In this document: positions 1-9,412 of the stretch, one piece after another
Position numbering within the stretch: the stretch's first letter is position 1
Layout of the letters: each line of letters begins with the position of its first letter
Source of the DNA: Collinsella sp.
GTDB lineage: Bacteria; Actinomycetota; Coriobacteriia; Coriobacteriales; Coriobacteriaceae
Direction of reading: 5' to 3'
DNA: 64,000 nucleotides
NCBI GenBank assembly: GCA_031295385.1
Contig: JAUMOL010000030.1
Span: forward strand, 41,408 to 105,407
Notes under the pieces: model-generated
The model's database searches: none
Seen by the model: the letters and a program-made list of their open reading frames with translations, nothing else
What the model was told of the DNA's origin: nothing
Made by a program: the position numbers and the translations under genes

Positions 1-157
1 GACCACTCCGAAACTTGTTGAACTAAAACCGCAGGTAGATGCCTTGCACTTTTTTGCGAAAAGCCGGCGTGGTTGGAATATCTCAATTCATCGTAGTAAA
101 CCGGCATAGTTTCGTATTTCCAGCAGTTCCAAATTCGTCAATACGCCGGCGTTTATG

Positions 158-193
158 CAAAAAGCCCGACCTCCGCAATGGAGATCGGGCTTA
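158..193 (-). terminator. Rho-independent terminator of argS
   Basis: An 11-bp stem (164-174 with 180-190, one G-T pair) closes a 5-nt loop and is followed on the minus strand by a run of five T. It lies about 45 bp beyond the argS stop. The rest of 1-238 holds no gene I can support. Confidence 0.8.
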
Positions 194-238
194 TAGGGCT
201 CAGCAAAGCCGAACCTACACGGTCAAATGACCCGCAGC

Positions 239-2092
239 TTACATCTGCTCGGGAGCGGAGACACCAACAAGGGTGAGCACCAGGGCGAGCGTTACGCGGA
301 CGGCGTCGCAAGCGGCCAGACGGGCGCGCGAAAGCTCGGGGTCGACGGGACGGCCCTCGCTCGGCAGCACCTGGCAGGCAGCGTAGAAGCTGTGGAAGTC
401 GCCGGCGAGTTCCTCGGCAAAGTGCGTCAGACGGAACGGGGCGCGGTCGCGAGCGCAGCTGGCGATGAGGTCGGTGAGCTCATTGAGCTTACGCGAAAGG
501 GCGAGCTCGGTCGGGTCGGTCAGCAGCGAGTAATCGACGTTCTCACCGATGGCCTTGGCGGCGACGGCCTTCATGCCCATCTCGTCAGCCTGCTCGGGCG
601 TAACGTCGGCGGCACGGCGCAGAATGGAGCACACGCGGGCGTGAGCGTACTGCACGTAGTACACCGGGTTGGAGTTGTCGCGCTTCTTGACGGCCTCGAT
701 ATCGAAGTCGACCATCTGGTTGGAGCTCTTGGAGATGAGCGTGTAGCGAGCGGCATCGGAGCCGACCTCGTCGACGAGTTCCTGCAGGGTCACCATGGTG
801 CCCTTGCGCTTGGACATACGGACGGGCTTGCCGTTACGCAGCAGGTTGACGAGCTGGCCCAGCAGAACCTCAAACTTGCCGGGGTAACCCAGAGCGTCGC
901 AGACGCAGCGGACACGCTCGATGTAGCCGTGGTGGTCGGCGCCCCAGATGTCGATGACGTGGTCGACGCGCTGGAACTTATCCCAGTGATAGGCAACGTC
1001 GGAGGCGAAGTAGGTGTACTCGCCGTCGGACTTGATCAGGACGCGGTCCTTGTCATCGCCCAGGTCGGTGGAGCGGAACCACAGGGCGCCGTCCTTGGTG
1101 TAGAGATAGCCCATCTTGTCGAGCTTCTCAAAAGCGCGGTCGACGGCAGAGGTGCCGGCGGTCTCGCCCTCGGTGTCCTTCACGTACAGCGAACGCTCGG
1201 AGTACCAACGATCGAAGTCGCAATTGACGGCGTGGCAGAGGTCGCGCATGTTGTCGACCATCTTCACATAGCCGCGCTCGCGGAAGCTCTCCATGCGCTC
1301 CTGAGGATCGGCGTTGACCCACTTGTCGCCGTCAGTGCGCCAGAACTCGGCGGCCTCGTCGATAATGTAGTCGCCGCCATAGGAGTCCTTGCCAAGGGTC
1401 TCGGCAAAGTTATCCTGGTACGGATGGGTCTCGGGATGCTCGTCGTTCTCGTCGGCAACGAAGGCGTCGCGGTCGGCGATCAGCAGCTTGTGAGCCTCAT
1501 CGATATCCACGCCCTGTTTGGCGATGATGTCGGCAAGCTGCATATAGCGCGTGCTGATGGAGTTGCCGAAGGTGTTCATCTGAGAGCCGTGGTCGTTGAT
1601 GTAGAACTCACGCTGGATGTCGTAACCGGCGTGGTCCATAACGCGGCAAAGGGAGTCGCCCAGAGCGGCCCAGCGGCCATGGCCGATGTGCATGGGGCCG
1701 ACGGGGTTGGCGGAGACGAACTCGACCTGGGTCTTCAGGCCGCCACCGACGTTGGACTTAGCGAAGTCCATACCCTTCTCGCGAGCCTCGCCAAAGATGG
1801 CATTCTTGACGGCAACGGAGAGGTAGAAGTTGATGAAGCCGGGGCCTGCGATCTCGACCTTCTCGATCGCGGGGTCCTCGGGCATATGGGCAACGATGGC
1901 CTCGGCGATCTTGCGCGGGGCGCAATGGGCCAGCTTGGCGGACTTCAGGGCCATGGTAGAGGTCCACTCGCCATGAGAAGTGTCAGCCGGTCGCTCGATA
2001 GCGCAATCGTCAAGTTCAAATGCGGAAAGGTCGCCGGCCTCCTGGGCCGCAGCAAGCGCAGCGCGTACCAGCTCTTCAATCTTCTCGGGCAT
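239..2092 (-). CDS. argS: Arginine--tRNA ligase
   Basis: This class I aminoacyl-tRNA synthetase charges tRNA-Arg in the cytoplasm. The 617-residue product has an N-terminal Add1-like domain, the HIGH-type motif in NPVGPMHIGHGRW, a KMSKS-type loop MSKRKG, and a C-terminal DALR anticodon-binding domain. Length is about normal for bacterial ArgRS. The start at 2092 (MPEKIEEL) is chosen over an upstream in-frame start because GGAGGATC sits just before it and the extra 30 residues do not look like the family. It is transcribed alone, away from the CarD-like gene, and ends at a clear terminator. Confidence 0.97.
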   Translation of the reverse strand: MPEKIEELVRAALAAAQEAGDLSAFELDDCAIERPADTSHGEWTSTMALKSAKLAHCAPRKIAEAIVAHMPEDPAIEKVEIAGPGFINFYLSVAVKNAIFGEAREKGMDFAKSNVGGGLKTQVEFVSANPVGPMHIGHGRWAALGDSLCRVMDHAGYDIQREFYINDHGSQMNTFGNSISTRYMQLADIIAKQGVDIDEAHKLLIADRDAFVADENDEHPETHPYQDNFAETLGKDSYGGDYIIDEAAEFWRTDGDKWVNADPQERMESFRERGYVKMVDNMRDLCHAVNCDFDRWYSERSLYVKDTEGETAGTSAVDRAFEKLDKMGYLYTKDGALWFRSTDLGDDKDRVLIKSDGEYTYFASDVAYHWDKFQRVDHVIDIWGADHHGYIERVRCVCDALGYPGKFEVLLGQLVNLLRNGKPVRMSKRKGTMVTLQELVDEVGSDAARYTLISKSSNQMVDFDIEAVKKRDNSNPVYYVQYAHARVCSILRRAADVTPEQADEMGMKAVAAKAIGENVDYSLLTDPTELALSRKLNELTDLIASCARDRAPFRLTHFAEELAGDFHSFYAACQVLPSEGRPVDPELSRARLAACDAVRVTLALVLTLVGVSAPEQM

Positions 2093-2434
2093 AGATCCTC
2101 CTTGTGTTAAAGCCCCCGAGCTCTTGGTCACTCGTAGGGCAAAAGCCAGAGTTTGTAGCACTCTATCACAAGCGACGGGCACTGTCGCAGGGTAAAGCTA
2201 ATAGATATTGCATATGCACAAAAATGACTACAGCTTGTATGGAGTCACTCAAAGATGCCGGTCTGCCTGCAGATTATGCAGGCGTTGAAAATGCGTAAAG
2301 GTGTGAATGAGCTGCGTCTGTTATCGAATACTCTTACCTATCAGAGTTGTGTGCTTTTCCTGCATAAAGTAACGGTTTGCGCACGTCAGCGTGTTATTCT
2401 AGACATACGTAAATTCGTATAAGTTGGAGGTAGC
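2093..2434. other. Divergent intergenic region argS / CarD-like gene
   Basis: The 342 bp must carry the promoters of both divergent genes. I see no coding sequence, no T-box and no convincing -35/-10 pair. A small hairpin (GCCTGCA, 5-nt loop, TGCAGGC) lies at 2265-2283. The GGAGGT at 2426-2431 is the ribosome binding site of the rightward gene. Confidence 0.4.
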
Positions 2435-2920
2435 ATGTTCTCAATCGGTCAACACGTCATTCATCCGGGCCAGGGAGTCTGCACCGTCGTCGGTTTTAGG
2501 GACGACACACCGCAGCCCATGCTGCTGCTCGAGACCAAGCAGGGACATGCGCAGACGATCCTCATGTACCCCGTGGCGCAGGCCGACCGTTTGCACGCCG
2601 CCATCTCGCAGCAAGATGCCGAGCACTTGCTGAGCCACTATGACGAGCTGGAGTGCGACACCTTTACCGAGCGCAACAGCTCGCTTGAAGAGACGCACTT
2701 TAAGCAGCAGCTCAAACTGGGCGCGCCCGAGACGGTCCGCGTGGCAAAGACCATGATGCACCGCATTCGCCAGGCCGAGGAAGCTGATAAAAAACCCAGC
2801 TCCTACTACATGCGCGTACTCAAGGAGGCCAAGCGCCGCTCCATCGAGGAGTTCGCCGTGGCCCTTGGCGTCACCGAAGAGGCCGCCGAAGCTCGCCTAG
2901 CCCAAGCCGCCCTCAACTAA
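2435..2920 (+). CDS. CarD/CdnL-family RNA polymerase-binding regulator
   Basis: The 161-residue product starts with a CarD/TRCF-type RNA-polymerase interacting Tudor-like domain (residues 1-60, containing GQHVIHPGQGVCTVVGF), followed by an all-helical C-terminal region rich in Lys, Arg and Glu. Proteins of this family bind the RNAP beta subunit and stabilise promoter open complexes, for example at rRNA promoters. The start has GGAGGT 4 bp upstream. The length is typical of the family. It appears to be a single-gene unit followed by a family-A palindromic repeat. Function is inferred from domain recognition only. Confidence 0.85.
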   Translation: MFSIGQHVIHPGQGVCTVVGFRDDTPQPMLLLETKQGHAQTILMYPVAQADRLHAAISQQDAEHLLSHYDELECDTFTERNSSLEETHFKQQLKLGAPETVRVAKTMMHRIRQAEEADKKPSSYYMRVLKEAKRRSIEEFAVALGVTEEAAEARLAQAALN

Positions 2921-2932
2921 CCCATCCGCGCC

Positions 2933-2974
2933 AAAAACCACCACAAAGGGGACAGGCACCTTTGTGGTGGTTTT
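2933..2974. repeat. Palindromic repeat, family A (copy 1)
   Basis: The arms AAAACCACCACAAAGG and CCTTTGTGGTGGTTTT flank a short GGACAGG loop. A and T tracts on both sides would let it act as a bidirectional terminator. The same unit recurs at 3644, 14369, 14774, 16354, 17315 and 30027. Confidence 0.9.
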
Positions 2975-3028
2975 CTTGTTCTAGTAGTATTCATTCTTAT
3001 CGATACCCACGAGCACAAGGAGTCTCTT

Positions 3029-3628
3029 ATGGCAGAGCCGCTTACCGCCGGAATCACCCGCGACCGCGCGTTCGAACTGCTCAACGAGCATAACAGGGAC
3101 CCGTTCCACATCACCCATGGCGAGACGGTCGAGGGCACTATGCGCTACTTTGCGCGCGAGTTCGACCCCGAGAACGAGGAGTTTTGGGGCATCGTCGGTC
3201 TGCTGCACGACCTGGATTGGGAGGAGCATGAGGACGATCCCGTGAACCACACCATCTATGCTGCAGAGATTCTTGAGGGCGAAGGTGCGTCTCCCGAGCT
3301 CATTCGCGCCATCCAGACGCACACGTCGGACTTCAACACCTCGCTGCCCAAGCCCGAGCTGCAGATGGAAAAGATCCTGTTTGCCTGCGATGAGCTCACC
3401 GGCCTGATCGGCGCTGCAGTCATCATGCGCCCGAGCAAGAGCGTTATGGACTTTACGACCAAGTCGCTCAAGAAGAAGTTCAAGGACAAGCGCTTTGCCG
3501 CCGGCTGCTCGCGCGACGTGATTTCGCAGGGCGCCGAGATGCTGGGCTGGGAGCTCCCCGAGCTCTTTGACCGCACCATCGCGGCCATGCAGTCCTTCGC
3601 CCCCGACCGCGATACCTTCCAGGCCTAA
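3029..3628 (+). CDS. HD-domain metal-dependent phosphohydrolase
   Basis: The 199-residue product has the HD-superfamily metal-binding pattern: H27/H30 in HITHGE, the signature HD at residues 60-61 (GLLHDLDWEEH), a following His in the helix and a distal THTSD. Such proteins hydrolyse phosphate esters or nucleotides, but nothing here identifies the substrate. AAGGAG lies before the ATG. It sits between two copies of the same palindromic repeat, so it is probably transcribed alone. It could be a nucleotidase or a signalling phosphohydrolase. Confidence 0.8.
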   Translation: MAEPLTAGITRDRAFELLNEHNRDPFHITHGETVEGTMRYFAREFDPENEEFWGIVGLLHDLDWEEHEDDPVNHTIYAAEILEGEGASPELIRAIQTHTSDFNTSLPKPELQMEKILFACDELTGLIGAAVIMRPSKSVMDFTTKSLKKKFKDKRFAAGCSRDVISQGAEMLGWELPELFDRTIAAMQSFAPDRDTFQA

Positions 3629-3643
3629 CCGCCCACGCCACCT

Positions 3644-3684
3644 AAAACCACCACAAAGGGGACAGGCACCTTTGTGGTGGTTTT
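3644..3684. repeat. Palindromic repeat, family A (copy 2)
   Basis: This copy has the same arms and GGACAGG loop as the copy at 2933. It sits between the converging HD-domain gene and proA, 16 bp after the first gene's stop, where it would terminate both transcripts. Confidence 0.9.
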
Positions 3685-3698
3685 CGTTTACGAGGGGT

Positions 3699-4985
3699 TT
3701 AGGGGCGGACCTGGCCGGTGCCGCGGAGCTTGTATTTGTAGGTGGTGAGGGCCTCGGCAGCAAAGGGGCCGCGGGCGTGGAGCTTTTGGGTCGAGATGCC
3801 GATCTCGGCGCCCAGGCCAAACTCGCCGCCGTCGGTGAAGCGCGTGCTGGCGTTGGCGTACACGGCCGAGGCATCGACCGCATCCAGGAAGCGCTCGCAA
3901 GCATCCGTGTCCTCGGCAACGATGGCCTCGGAGTGCATCGTGCCGTAGCGGTTGATGTGTGCGATGGCCTCGTCCTCGTTTGCCACGACCTTCACGCTCA
4001 TCTCGAGCGCCAGGTACTCGCGACCCCAGTCCTCCTCAGTCGCGGCAACGTAGCCATCACCCTCGGCAAGCCCGGCATCGGCGCATGCGGCGCAGGTTGC
4101 CTCGTCGCCGTGAATGAGCACGCCGTGGTCATGCAGCACGGTCACGACCGCGGGCAAAAACGCATCGGCCACAGCACGGTCGACCAGCAGCGACTCGGCG
4201 GCATTGCACACGCCTACGCGCTGGGTCTTGGCATTAACGATAATGTTGAGCGCCTTATCAAAGTCGGCGGATTCATGCACGTAGATGTGGCAGTTGCCCG
4301 TGCCCGTCTCGATCACCGGCACAAGCGACTCGCGCACGCAGCGCTGAATCAGGCCCGCACCGCCGCGCGGAATGAGTACGTCGACAATGCCGCGGAGCTT
4401 CATGAGCTCGCCAGTGGCCTCGCGGTCGGTGGACTCGATCATCGACACGGCCTCACGCGGGAAGCCCTTGGCCTCGAGCGCATCGGCCAGCAGCTCGGCG
4501 ATCATGGCACACGAGTGATAGGCCAGCGAGCCGCCGCGCAGAATGCAGGCGTTGCCGGTGCGGATGCAGATGCCCGCGGCGTCGGCCGTCACGTTGGGGC
4601 GCGCCTCGTAGACCATGGCGACCAGGCCCAGCGGCACACTCACACGGGTCAGGTCCACGCCGCTTGCAAGCACGCGGTGGTCGAGCACGCGGCCCACGGG
4701 ATCGGGCAGCTCGGCGAGCTTTTCCAGGCCGGCGGCCATGCCCTCGACGCGCTCGGGCGTCAGCAGCAGACGATCGAGCAGTCCGGCCGAGGTACCCGCA
4801 TCGCGCGCGGCGGACATATCGAGCTCGTTAGCGGCGACGATGGAGTCGACACCGTTGCGCAGCGCTGCGGCCATGGCGCGCACGGCCTCCTGGCGCTGTT
4901 CATCGCTCGCCGTGGCAAGCGAGGCCGACGCTGCCTTGGCGGCAACGGCAAGATCGTGGACATACGTGGCTATATCGACCGACAT
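3699..4985 (-). CDS. proA: Glutamate-5-semialdehyde dehydrogenase (gamma-glutamyl phosphate reductase)
   Basis: The second enzyme of proline synthesis reduces gamma-glutamyl phosphate to glutamate semialdehyde with NADPH. The 428-residue product has the ALDH-like fold, with the catalytic cysteine in VGVCNAAESLL, the PRGGAGLI segment and the glycine-rich YEARPNVT region typical of ProA. GGAGAAAGG precedes the ATG at the usual distance. Its partner proB lies 1.6 kb away on the same strand, separated by a peptidase on the other strand, so proA and proB are not one operon here, unlike in many bacteria. Confidence 0.96.
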   Translation of the reverse strand: MSVDIATYVHDLAVAAKAASASLATASDEQRQEAVRAMAAALRNGVDSIVAANELDMSAARDAGTSAGLLDRLLLTPERVEGMAAGLEKLAELPDPVGRVLDHRVLASGVDLTRVSVPLGLVAMVYEARPNVTADAAGICIRTGNACILRGGSLAYHSCAMIAELLADALEAKGFPREAVSMIESTDREATGELMKLRGIVDVLIPRGGAGLIQRCVRESLVPVIETGTGNCHIYVHESADFDKALNIIVNAKTQRVGVCNAAESLLVDRAVADAFLPAVVTVLHDHGVLIHGDEATCAACADAGLAEGDGYVAATEEDWGREYLALEMSVKVVANEDEAIAHINRYGTMHSEAIVAEDTDACERFLDAVDASAVYANASTRFTDGGEFGLGAEIGISTQKLHARGPFAAEALTTYKYKLRGTGQVRP

Positions 4986-5097
4986 GGGCGGCCCTTTCTC
5001 CTAGAAGTTTGCAACCATGGTAGCCGATTTGCGCATGGCCTCGCCCGCGGCGGTAGAATTGGTCAACCCGAAACACCGCAACGAACGGAAGACTCAC

Positions 5098-6516
5098 ATG
5101 GCCCTCATCACTTCGTACCACGTCCCCGGCCTTTACGTCGAGGACCACAGCATCGACGTCCCCCTTGACTGGCGCGGCCTGGAGCCGATGCTCCTGGCCG
5201 TCGGCAGTACCATGCGCCGCGGCGCTATGCCGGCACCAATCGCCGGCGCGCCCGAGAGCATCAAGCTCTTCTACCGCGTGGTTAGCGCGCCCGACCGCAT
5301 CAACGACGATCTGCCGCTGCTCCTGTTTTTGCAGGGCGGCCCCGGCGGCGAGAGCCCACGTCCGCTGTCGCCCACAAGCGACGGCTGGATCGAGGAGGCC
5401 GTCAAGCACTTCCGCGTGGTCCTTCCCGACCAGCGCGGCACCGGACGCAGTAGCTGCGTGGACGGACGCACGATCAAGGCACTGGGTGATCGCGCAACGG
5501 CCGCCGGCGCCGATACAGCACGCTCGCAGGCGGACTTCCTCAAGCGCCACCTCGCCAGCTCCATCGTGCGCGATTTTGAGTACCTGCGCCTAGTGGGCTT
5601 TGGCGGCAAGCCGTGGGTCACGCTCGGCCAAAGCTACGGCGGTTTTTTGACGCTGAGCTACCTGTCGCTCTTCCCCGAGGGCGTGGCGGCGAGCTTTACC
5701 TGCGGCGGCATCCCCCACATACCGGCGAGCGCAAGCGAGGTCTACGCGCACACCTTCCCGCGCATGGCCGCCAAGACGCAGCAGTATTACAACCGCTACC
5801 CCGCCGACATCGAGCGCGTGGCAGCCCTTGCCGATGCGCTCGAGGCACAGAAGCCCGTGCTGCCCGACGGCTCGCCGATGACGGTCGAGCGCCTACAGCT
5901 CATGGGCAGCGACTTTGGCATGAAGCCGAGCTTTGAGCGCATGCATTGGACTATCGATCACGCTTTTGTTACTGGCGACGGTACGCTGAGCTGCGGCTCC
6001 TCGGTATCCGACAGCTTTTTGATGCGCGCCTTCGAGCGCACCAACACACGCACGAACCCGCTGTACTGGACACTGCAGGAGTTTATCTACGCCGACGGCG
6101 ACACCATGCCCATTCGCTGGGCCGCAGCAGAGGAGAAGGCCCATCGTGCCGAGTTCGACACACTCGCGCGCCCGCTCATGTTTACCGGCGAGGCTATGTT
6201 CCCGTGGATGTTCGAGCAGATGCCCGAGCTCAAGCCCTTCAAGCCCGCCATGGACCTGCTGATGGAAGACACCAGATGGGACAAGATCTACGACCCGCAA
6301 CGCCTGGCCTGCAACGAGGTGCCGCTCCAGGCCGCGGTGTATTTCGACGACATGTACGTGGATTCGGGCCTGCAGCTTGATACGCTCAGCCGCGTGGGCA
6401 ACTCGCATGCCTGGGTGACCAACGAGTTCGAGCACGACGGCCTGCACGGCAGCGTGGTGTTCAAGCACCTCTTCGACGAAGCCCTCAACCGCGGAGACCT
6501 GCGCCGGATCTTCTAG
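5098..6516 (+). CDS. Alpha/beta-hydrolase, S33 prolyl aminopeptidase-like
   Basis: The 472-residue product matches the proline iminopeptidase group of serine peptidases, which release N-terminal residues, often proline, from peptides. It shows the oxyanion motif QGGPGGE, the strand PDQRGTGRS, the nucleophile elbow GQSYGG with the catalytic Ser, and a late His in SHAWVTNEFEHDGLHG. The start at 5098 is chosen because GGAA lies upstream and homologous sequence starts at MALITSYHV; an upstream in-frame ATG adds 27 poor residues. No signal peptide is seen, so it should be cytoplasmic. The exact substrate is not certain. Confidence 0.85.
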   Translation: MALITSYHVPGLYVEDHSIDVPLDWRGLEPMLLAVGSTMRRGAMPAPIAGAPESIKLFYRVVSAPDRINDDLPLLLFLQGGPGGESPRPLSPTSDGWIEEAVKHFRVVLPDQRGTGRSSCVDGRTIKALGDRATAAGADTARSQADFLKRHLASSIVRDFEYLRLVGFGGKPWVTLGQSYGGFLTLSYLSLFPEGVAASFTCGGIPHIPASASEVYAHTFPRMAAKTQQYYNRYPADIERVAALADALEAQKPVLPDGSPMTVERLQLMGSDFGMKPSFERMHWTIDHAFVTGDGTLSCGSSVSDSFLMRAFERTNTRTNPLYWTLQEFIYADGDTMPIRWAAAEEKAHRAEFDTLARPLMFTGEAMFPWMFEQMPELKPFKPAMDLLMEDTRWDKIYDPQRLACNEVPLQAAVYFDDMYVDSGLQLDTLSRVGNSHAWVTNEFEHDGLHGSVVFKHLFDEALNRGDLRRIF

Positions 6517-6521
6517 CAAAG

Positions 6522-6571
6522 GGGTGTCCCCACCTGCCGGCACAAAAGGAACGTCCCCAAGTGCCGGCACG
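6522..6571. repeat. Repeat, family B (GTGCCGGCAC type)
   Basis: Two related half-units occur in tandem: GGGGTGTCCCCACCTGCCGG followed by GGAACGTCCCCAAGTGCCGG. The same phrases recur at 19190-19292, 40073-40098 and 56283-56327, always between genes. Confidence 0.75.
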
Positions 6572-6572
6572 A

Positions 6573-6617
6573 GAAAGACAGCGCTGCGGGAAACGATCCG
6601 CAGCGCTGTCTTTCTTT
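6573..6617. terminator. Bidirectional terminator between S33 peptidase and proB
   Basis: A perfect 17-bp stem (6573-6589 with 6598-6614) has an 8-nt loop and T/A tracts on both sides. It can stop the rightward peptidase transcript. It abuts the stop codon of leftward proB. Confidence 0.8.
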
Positions 6618-7743
6618 ATGCAAATACGATCAAGTTATCCCTGTGTATCGCCGGCTTCTCGGCCAGGTTAGCGAGCAGGCGGTTGCTGGCGATCTGGTCC
6701 TGGCGGCGGCCGGCAGCAAGTTCCAGCACGTCCGAATCGGCCTCGGCGATACCGCGGGCGACGACCATACCGCTCGGATCGCACACATCGAGCACATCGC
6801 CCTCGGCAAACTGGCCATCGACCTCGCGAATACCCACCGCAAGCAAGGAAGAGCCACGGCTGACCAGCGCCTTCGCGGCGCCGTCATCGACCGTTACCGA
6901 GCCATGCGCCTTGTCACCCAGCGCGATCCACAGTTTGCGCGGCGCAATGTCCAGGCGCTCCGCCGGCGGATCGAACAGGGTTCCCACGCTCTCGCCGCGG
7001 GCGAGGCGCACGAGCGCATCGGGCTCCTCGCCCGAGCAAATCACGCTCTGAATGCCCGCCGTCATCAGGATGCGGCTCGCGCGAATCTTGGTGATCATGC
7101 CGCCCGTGCCCACCGAGGTCGAAGAATCGCCCGCCGAGGCGATAATCTTGGCATCGATCTTATGCACGACCGGGACGAACTCGGCCGTGGGGTCCTCGTG
7201 CGGATTGGCGGTATAGAGGCCATCGATGTCCGAGAGCGTCACGCACAGATCGGCAGAAACCAGGCAGCTCACAAGCGCCGCCAGCGTGTCGTTGTCGCCA
7301 AACTTAATCTCATCAACGGTAACGGTATCGTTCTCGTTGACGACCGGCACCACGCCAAGCTCCACGAGGCGCAGCAGGGCGTCGCGCGCGTGCAGGTAAG
7401 ACGTGCGGCGGGCCGTATCGTGGCGCGTGAGCAGCACGAGCGAGGTGAGCAGGTCGCGCGCATGGAACTCCTCGTCGTAGGCCGACGAGATGATGCACTG
7501 ACCAGCCGAGGCGCAAGCCTGCAGGCTCGGCAGGTCGCCGACCGGCTTGCGGTCGAAGCCCAGCACGGGATAGCCGCAGGCGATAGCGCCCGAGCTCACC
7601 ACGACCAGACGCCAGCCGAGCTTGCGCAGGGCTGCGGCCTGATCGGCAAGCCCGCCGATAAAGGAGCGGTTGACCTTGCCATCGGCGCCCACAACCGTGG
7701 ACGAACCGATCTTTACCACCATCGTTTTATAAGAAGTCGTCAT
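6616..7743 (-). CDS. proB: Glutamate 5-kinase
   Basis: This first enzyme of proline synthesis phosphorylates glutamate and is normally inhibited by proline. The 375-residue product has the amino-acid-kinase domain (VVKIGSSTVV near the start, VSSGAIACG, NENDTVTVDEI, GTGGMITKI) and a C-terminal PUA domain from about residue 280. This two-domain form is the standard long ProB. The Shine-Dalgarno sequence before the chosen ATG is weak, and an ATG seven codons downstream is possible. It lies 79 bp after pncB on the same strand and may be co-transcribed with it. Confidence 0.95.
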   Translation of the reverse strand: MTTSYKTMVVKIGSSTVVGADGKVNRSFIGGLADQAAALRKLGWRLVVVSSGAIACGYPVLGFDRKPVGDLPSLQACASAGQCIISSAYDEEFHARDLLTSLVLLTRHDTARRTSYLHARDALLRLVELGVVPVVNENDTVTVDEIKFGDNDTLAALVSCLVSADLCVTLSDIDGLYTANPHEDPTAEFVPVVHKIDAKIIASAGDSSTSVGTGGMITKIRASRILMTAGIQSVICSGEEPDALVRLARGESVGTLFDPPAERLDIAPRKLWIALGDKAHGSVTVDDGAAKALVSRGSSLLAVGIREVDGQFAEGDVLDVCDPSGMVVARGIAEADSDVLELAAGRRQDQIASNRLLANLAEKPAIHRDNLIVFA

Positions 7744-7822
7744 ACGTCAAACCAATCAACTGTTCAGCGAACGGCCGAGCTGGCGGCCAAGGAAGCGTGA
7801 CTCGCCCCTACCGCCCAAGAAA

Positions 7823-9328
7823 TTAGTGAGCCCAGGGAAAGGCAGAAGCCGCGGCCATGTTCTTGCGCACGAGCTCGTCGCGCACCTGAGCCAGGCCCTG
7901 CTCCATGCCCACCACATAGGTCTGCGGGTACAGGAAGCGCTTGAAAGCTGCGTCCAGATGATCGAGCGCCCAAGCACAGCGCTCGCGCGCGTCCTGGATG
8001 CTCTCACGCGGAGCCACCGCACTGCCATCGCGCACGATCGGCACCAGCAGCTCGCGATACTCAAGTTCGGACACGTCGGTCACCAGGGCGGCATCATTCA
8101 CGGCCACGAGGGTATTGCCGCGCGCGGCGCCCTCCCCCGCCAGATGGTCCTCGTCGTAGATCATGTCGCAGACCGGGCCGCCAAAGCCGTCGTAATAACG
8201 GCGCACGCGTTGCACACCCGGGATCGTGCGCTTGTAGGGCTGCTCGGAGAGCTTGACCACCGGCGTCCATGGATCTGCCTCGCTCGCACGGCGGGCGGAA
8301 AGCTTGTACACGCCACCCAGCGCCGGCTGGTCATAGCAGGTCGCAAGCTTGGTACCCACGCCAAAGCTGTCGATGGGCGCGCCCTGGTCGAGCAGCGACT
8401 GAATCGTGTACTCATCCAGATCGTTAGAAACCGAGATCCCCACATAGGGCAGGCCCTCGGCATCAAAACGGCCGCGAACATACTTGGAGAGCTTGGCGAG
8501 GTCGCCGGAGTCAATGCGAATGGCCGACAAGCGCTCGCCCACCGCTTCCATCTCCTTGGCAACCGTAATGGCATGTTCACAGCCCTCGCGCACGTCATAG
8601 GTGTCGATGAGCAGCGTGCAGTTCTTGGGGCTCGATTTGGCAAAGGCACGGAAGGCCTCGAGCTCGGAATCGAAGCTCATCACCCAGCTGTGAGCATGCG
8701 TGCCAAAGACGGGAATACCGTAGCGGCGGCCGGCGAGCACATTGGACGTAGAGGAGCAGCCGGCAACGTAGCTCGCGCGCGCAACGGCCAGGCCGCCATC
8801 GGGACCCTGGGCGCGACGCAGGCCAAACTCCGCCACAGGGCGACCGTCGGCGGCGAGCACCACGCGCGCCGTCTTGGTGGCGACAAGCGTCTGGAACCCG
8901 ACGATGTTGAGCAGCGCCGTCTCGAGCAGCTGGCACTCCAGCGCGGGGCCGGTGACGCGCACCATGGGCTCGCGCGGAAAGACGAGCTCGCCCTCGGGCA
9001 CGGCGTCGATGTTTACATGCGCACGAAAATCGCGCAGGTAGTCGAGGAATCCAGACTTGAACATCGCACCGCCAGCAGGGGCCTCAAGCGATGCGAGGTA
9101 GTCGATGTCCTCGGGCGTAAAGCGCAGATTCTCGACCAGCTCGGGCAGCTCGGCGGTGCCGCACATGACGGCATAGGCGCTGCCAAAGGGATGGTCGCGG
9201 TAAAACGCGGTAAAACAACCCTGCTCATTGGCCTTGCCGCTCTCCCACAGGCCCTGGGCCATAGTGAGCTCGTACAGATCGGTGAGCATTGCGATGTCGG
9301 TGGGATGAGAGATGTCGGTCAAAGCCAT
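7823..9328 (-). CDS. pncB: Nicotinate phosphoribosyltransferase
   Basis: The enzyme joins nicotinate to phosphoribosyl pyrophosphate in the Preiss-Handler route of NAD salvage. The 501-residue product has the family N-terminus (MLTDLYELTMAQGLW), the central EFGLRRAQGPDGG segment with GTHAHSWV, and the phosphate-binding SNDLDEYTI and FGVGTKL motifs. Length fits the longer PncB class of Gram-positive bacteria. GAAAGGT precedes the ATG. It lies between the small coiled-coil membrane protein gene and proB, all on the minus strand. Confidence 0.95.
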   Translation of the reverse strand: MALTDISHPTDIAMLTDLYELTMAQGLWESGKANEQGCFTAFYRDHPFGSAYAVMCGTAELPELVENLRFTPEDIDYLASLEAPAGGAMFKSGFLDYLRDFRAHVNIDAVPEGELVFPREPMVRVTGPALECQLLETALLNIVGFQTLVATKTARVVLAADGRPVAEFGLRRAQGPDGGLAVARASYVAGCSSTSNVLAGRRYGIPVFGTHAHSWVMSFDSELEAFRAFAKSSPKNCTLLIDTYDVREGCEHAITVAKEMEAVGERLSAIRIDSGDLAKLSKYVRGRFDAEGLPYVGISVSNDLDEYTIQSLLDQGAPIDSFGVGTKLATCYDQPALGGVYKLSARRASEADPWTPVVKLSEQPYKRTIPGVQRVRRYYDGFGGPVCDMIYDEDHLAGEGAARGNTLVAVNDAALVTDVSELEYRELLVPIVRDGSAVAPRESIQDARERCAWALDHLDAAFKRFLYPQTYVVGMEQGLAQVRDELVRKNMAAASAFPWAH

Positions 9329-9412
9329 GGGGCGACCTTTCGGATGTGTGGTGCAGAATTTGAGGGTTGGACGAGAGCAGAGGATGCGGACATGACGCCC
9401 GATGCAAATCGG

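Noticed and set aside
39..230. A 63-codon frame at the left edge
   Set aside because: It runs through the argS terminator hairpin and shows no binding site or protein-like composition.
227..2110. A 627-codon open frame on the plus strand
   Set aside because: It lies opposite argS, consists of low-complexity Val/Gly/Leu/Asp/His-rich translation typical of the antisense of a GC-rich gene, and has no binding site. The same reasoning removes long opposite frames over proA, proB, pncB, pstC, pckA, the ABC-F gene and PepV.
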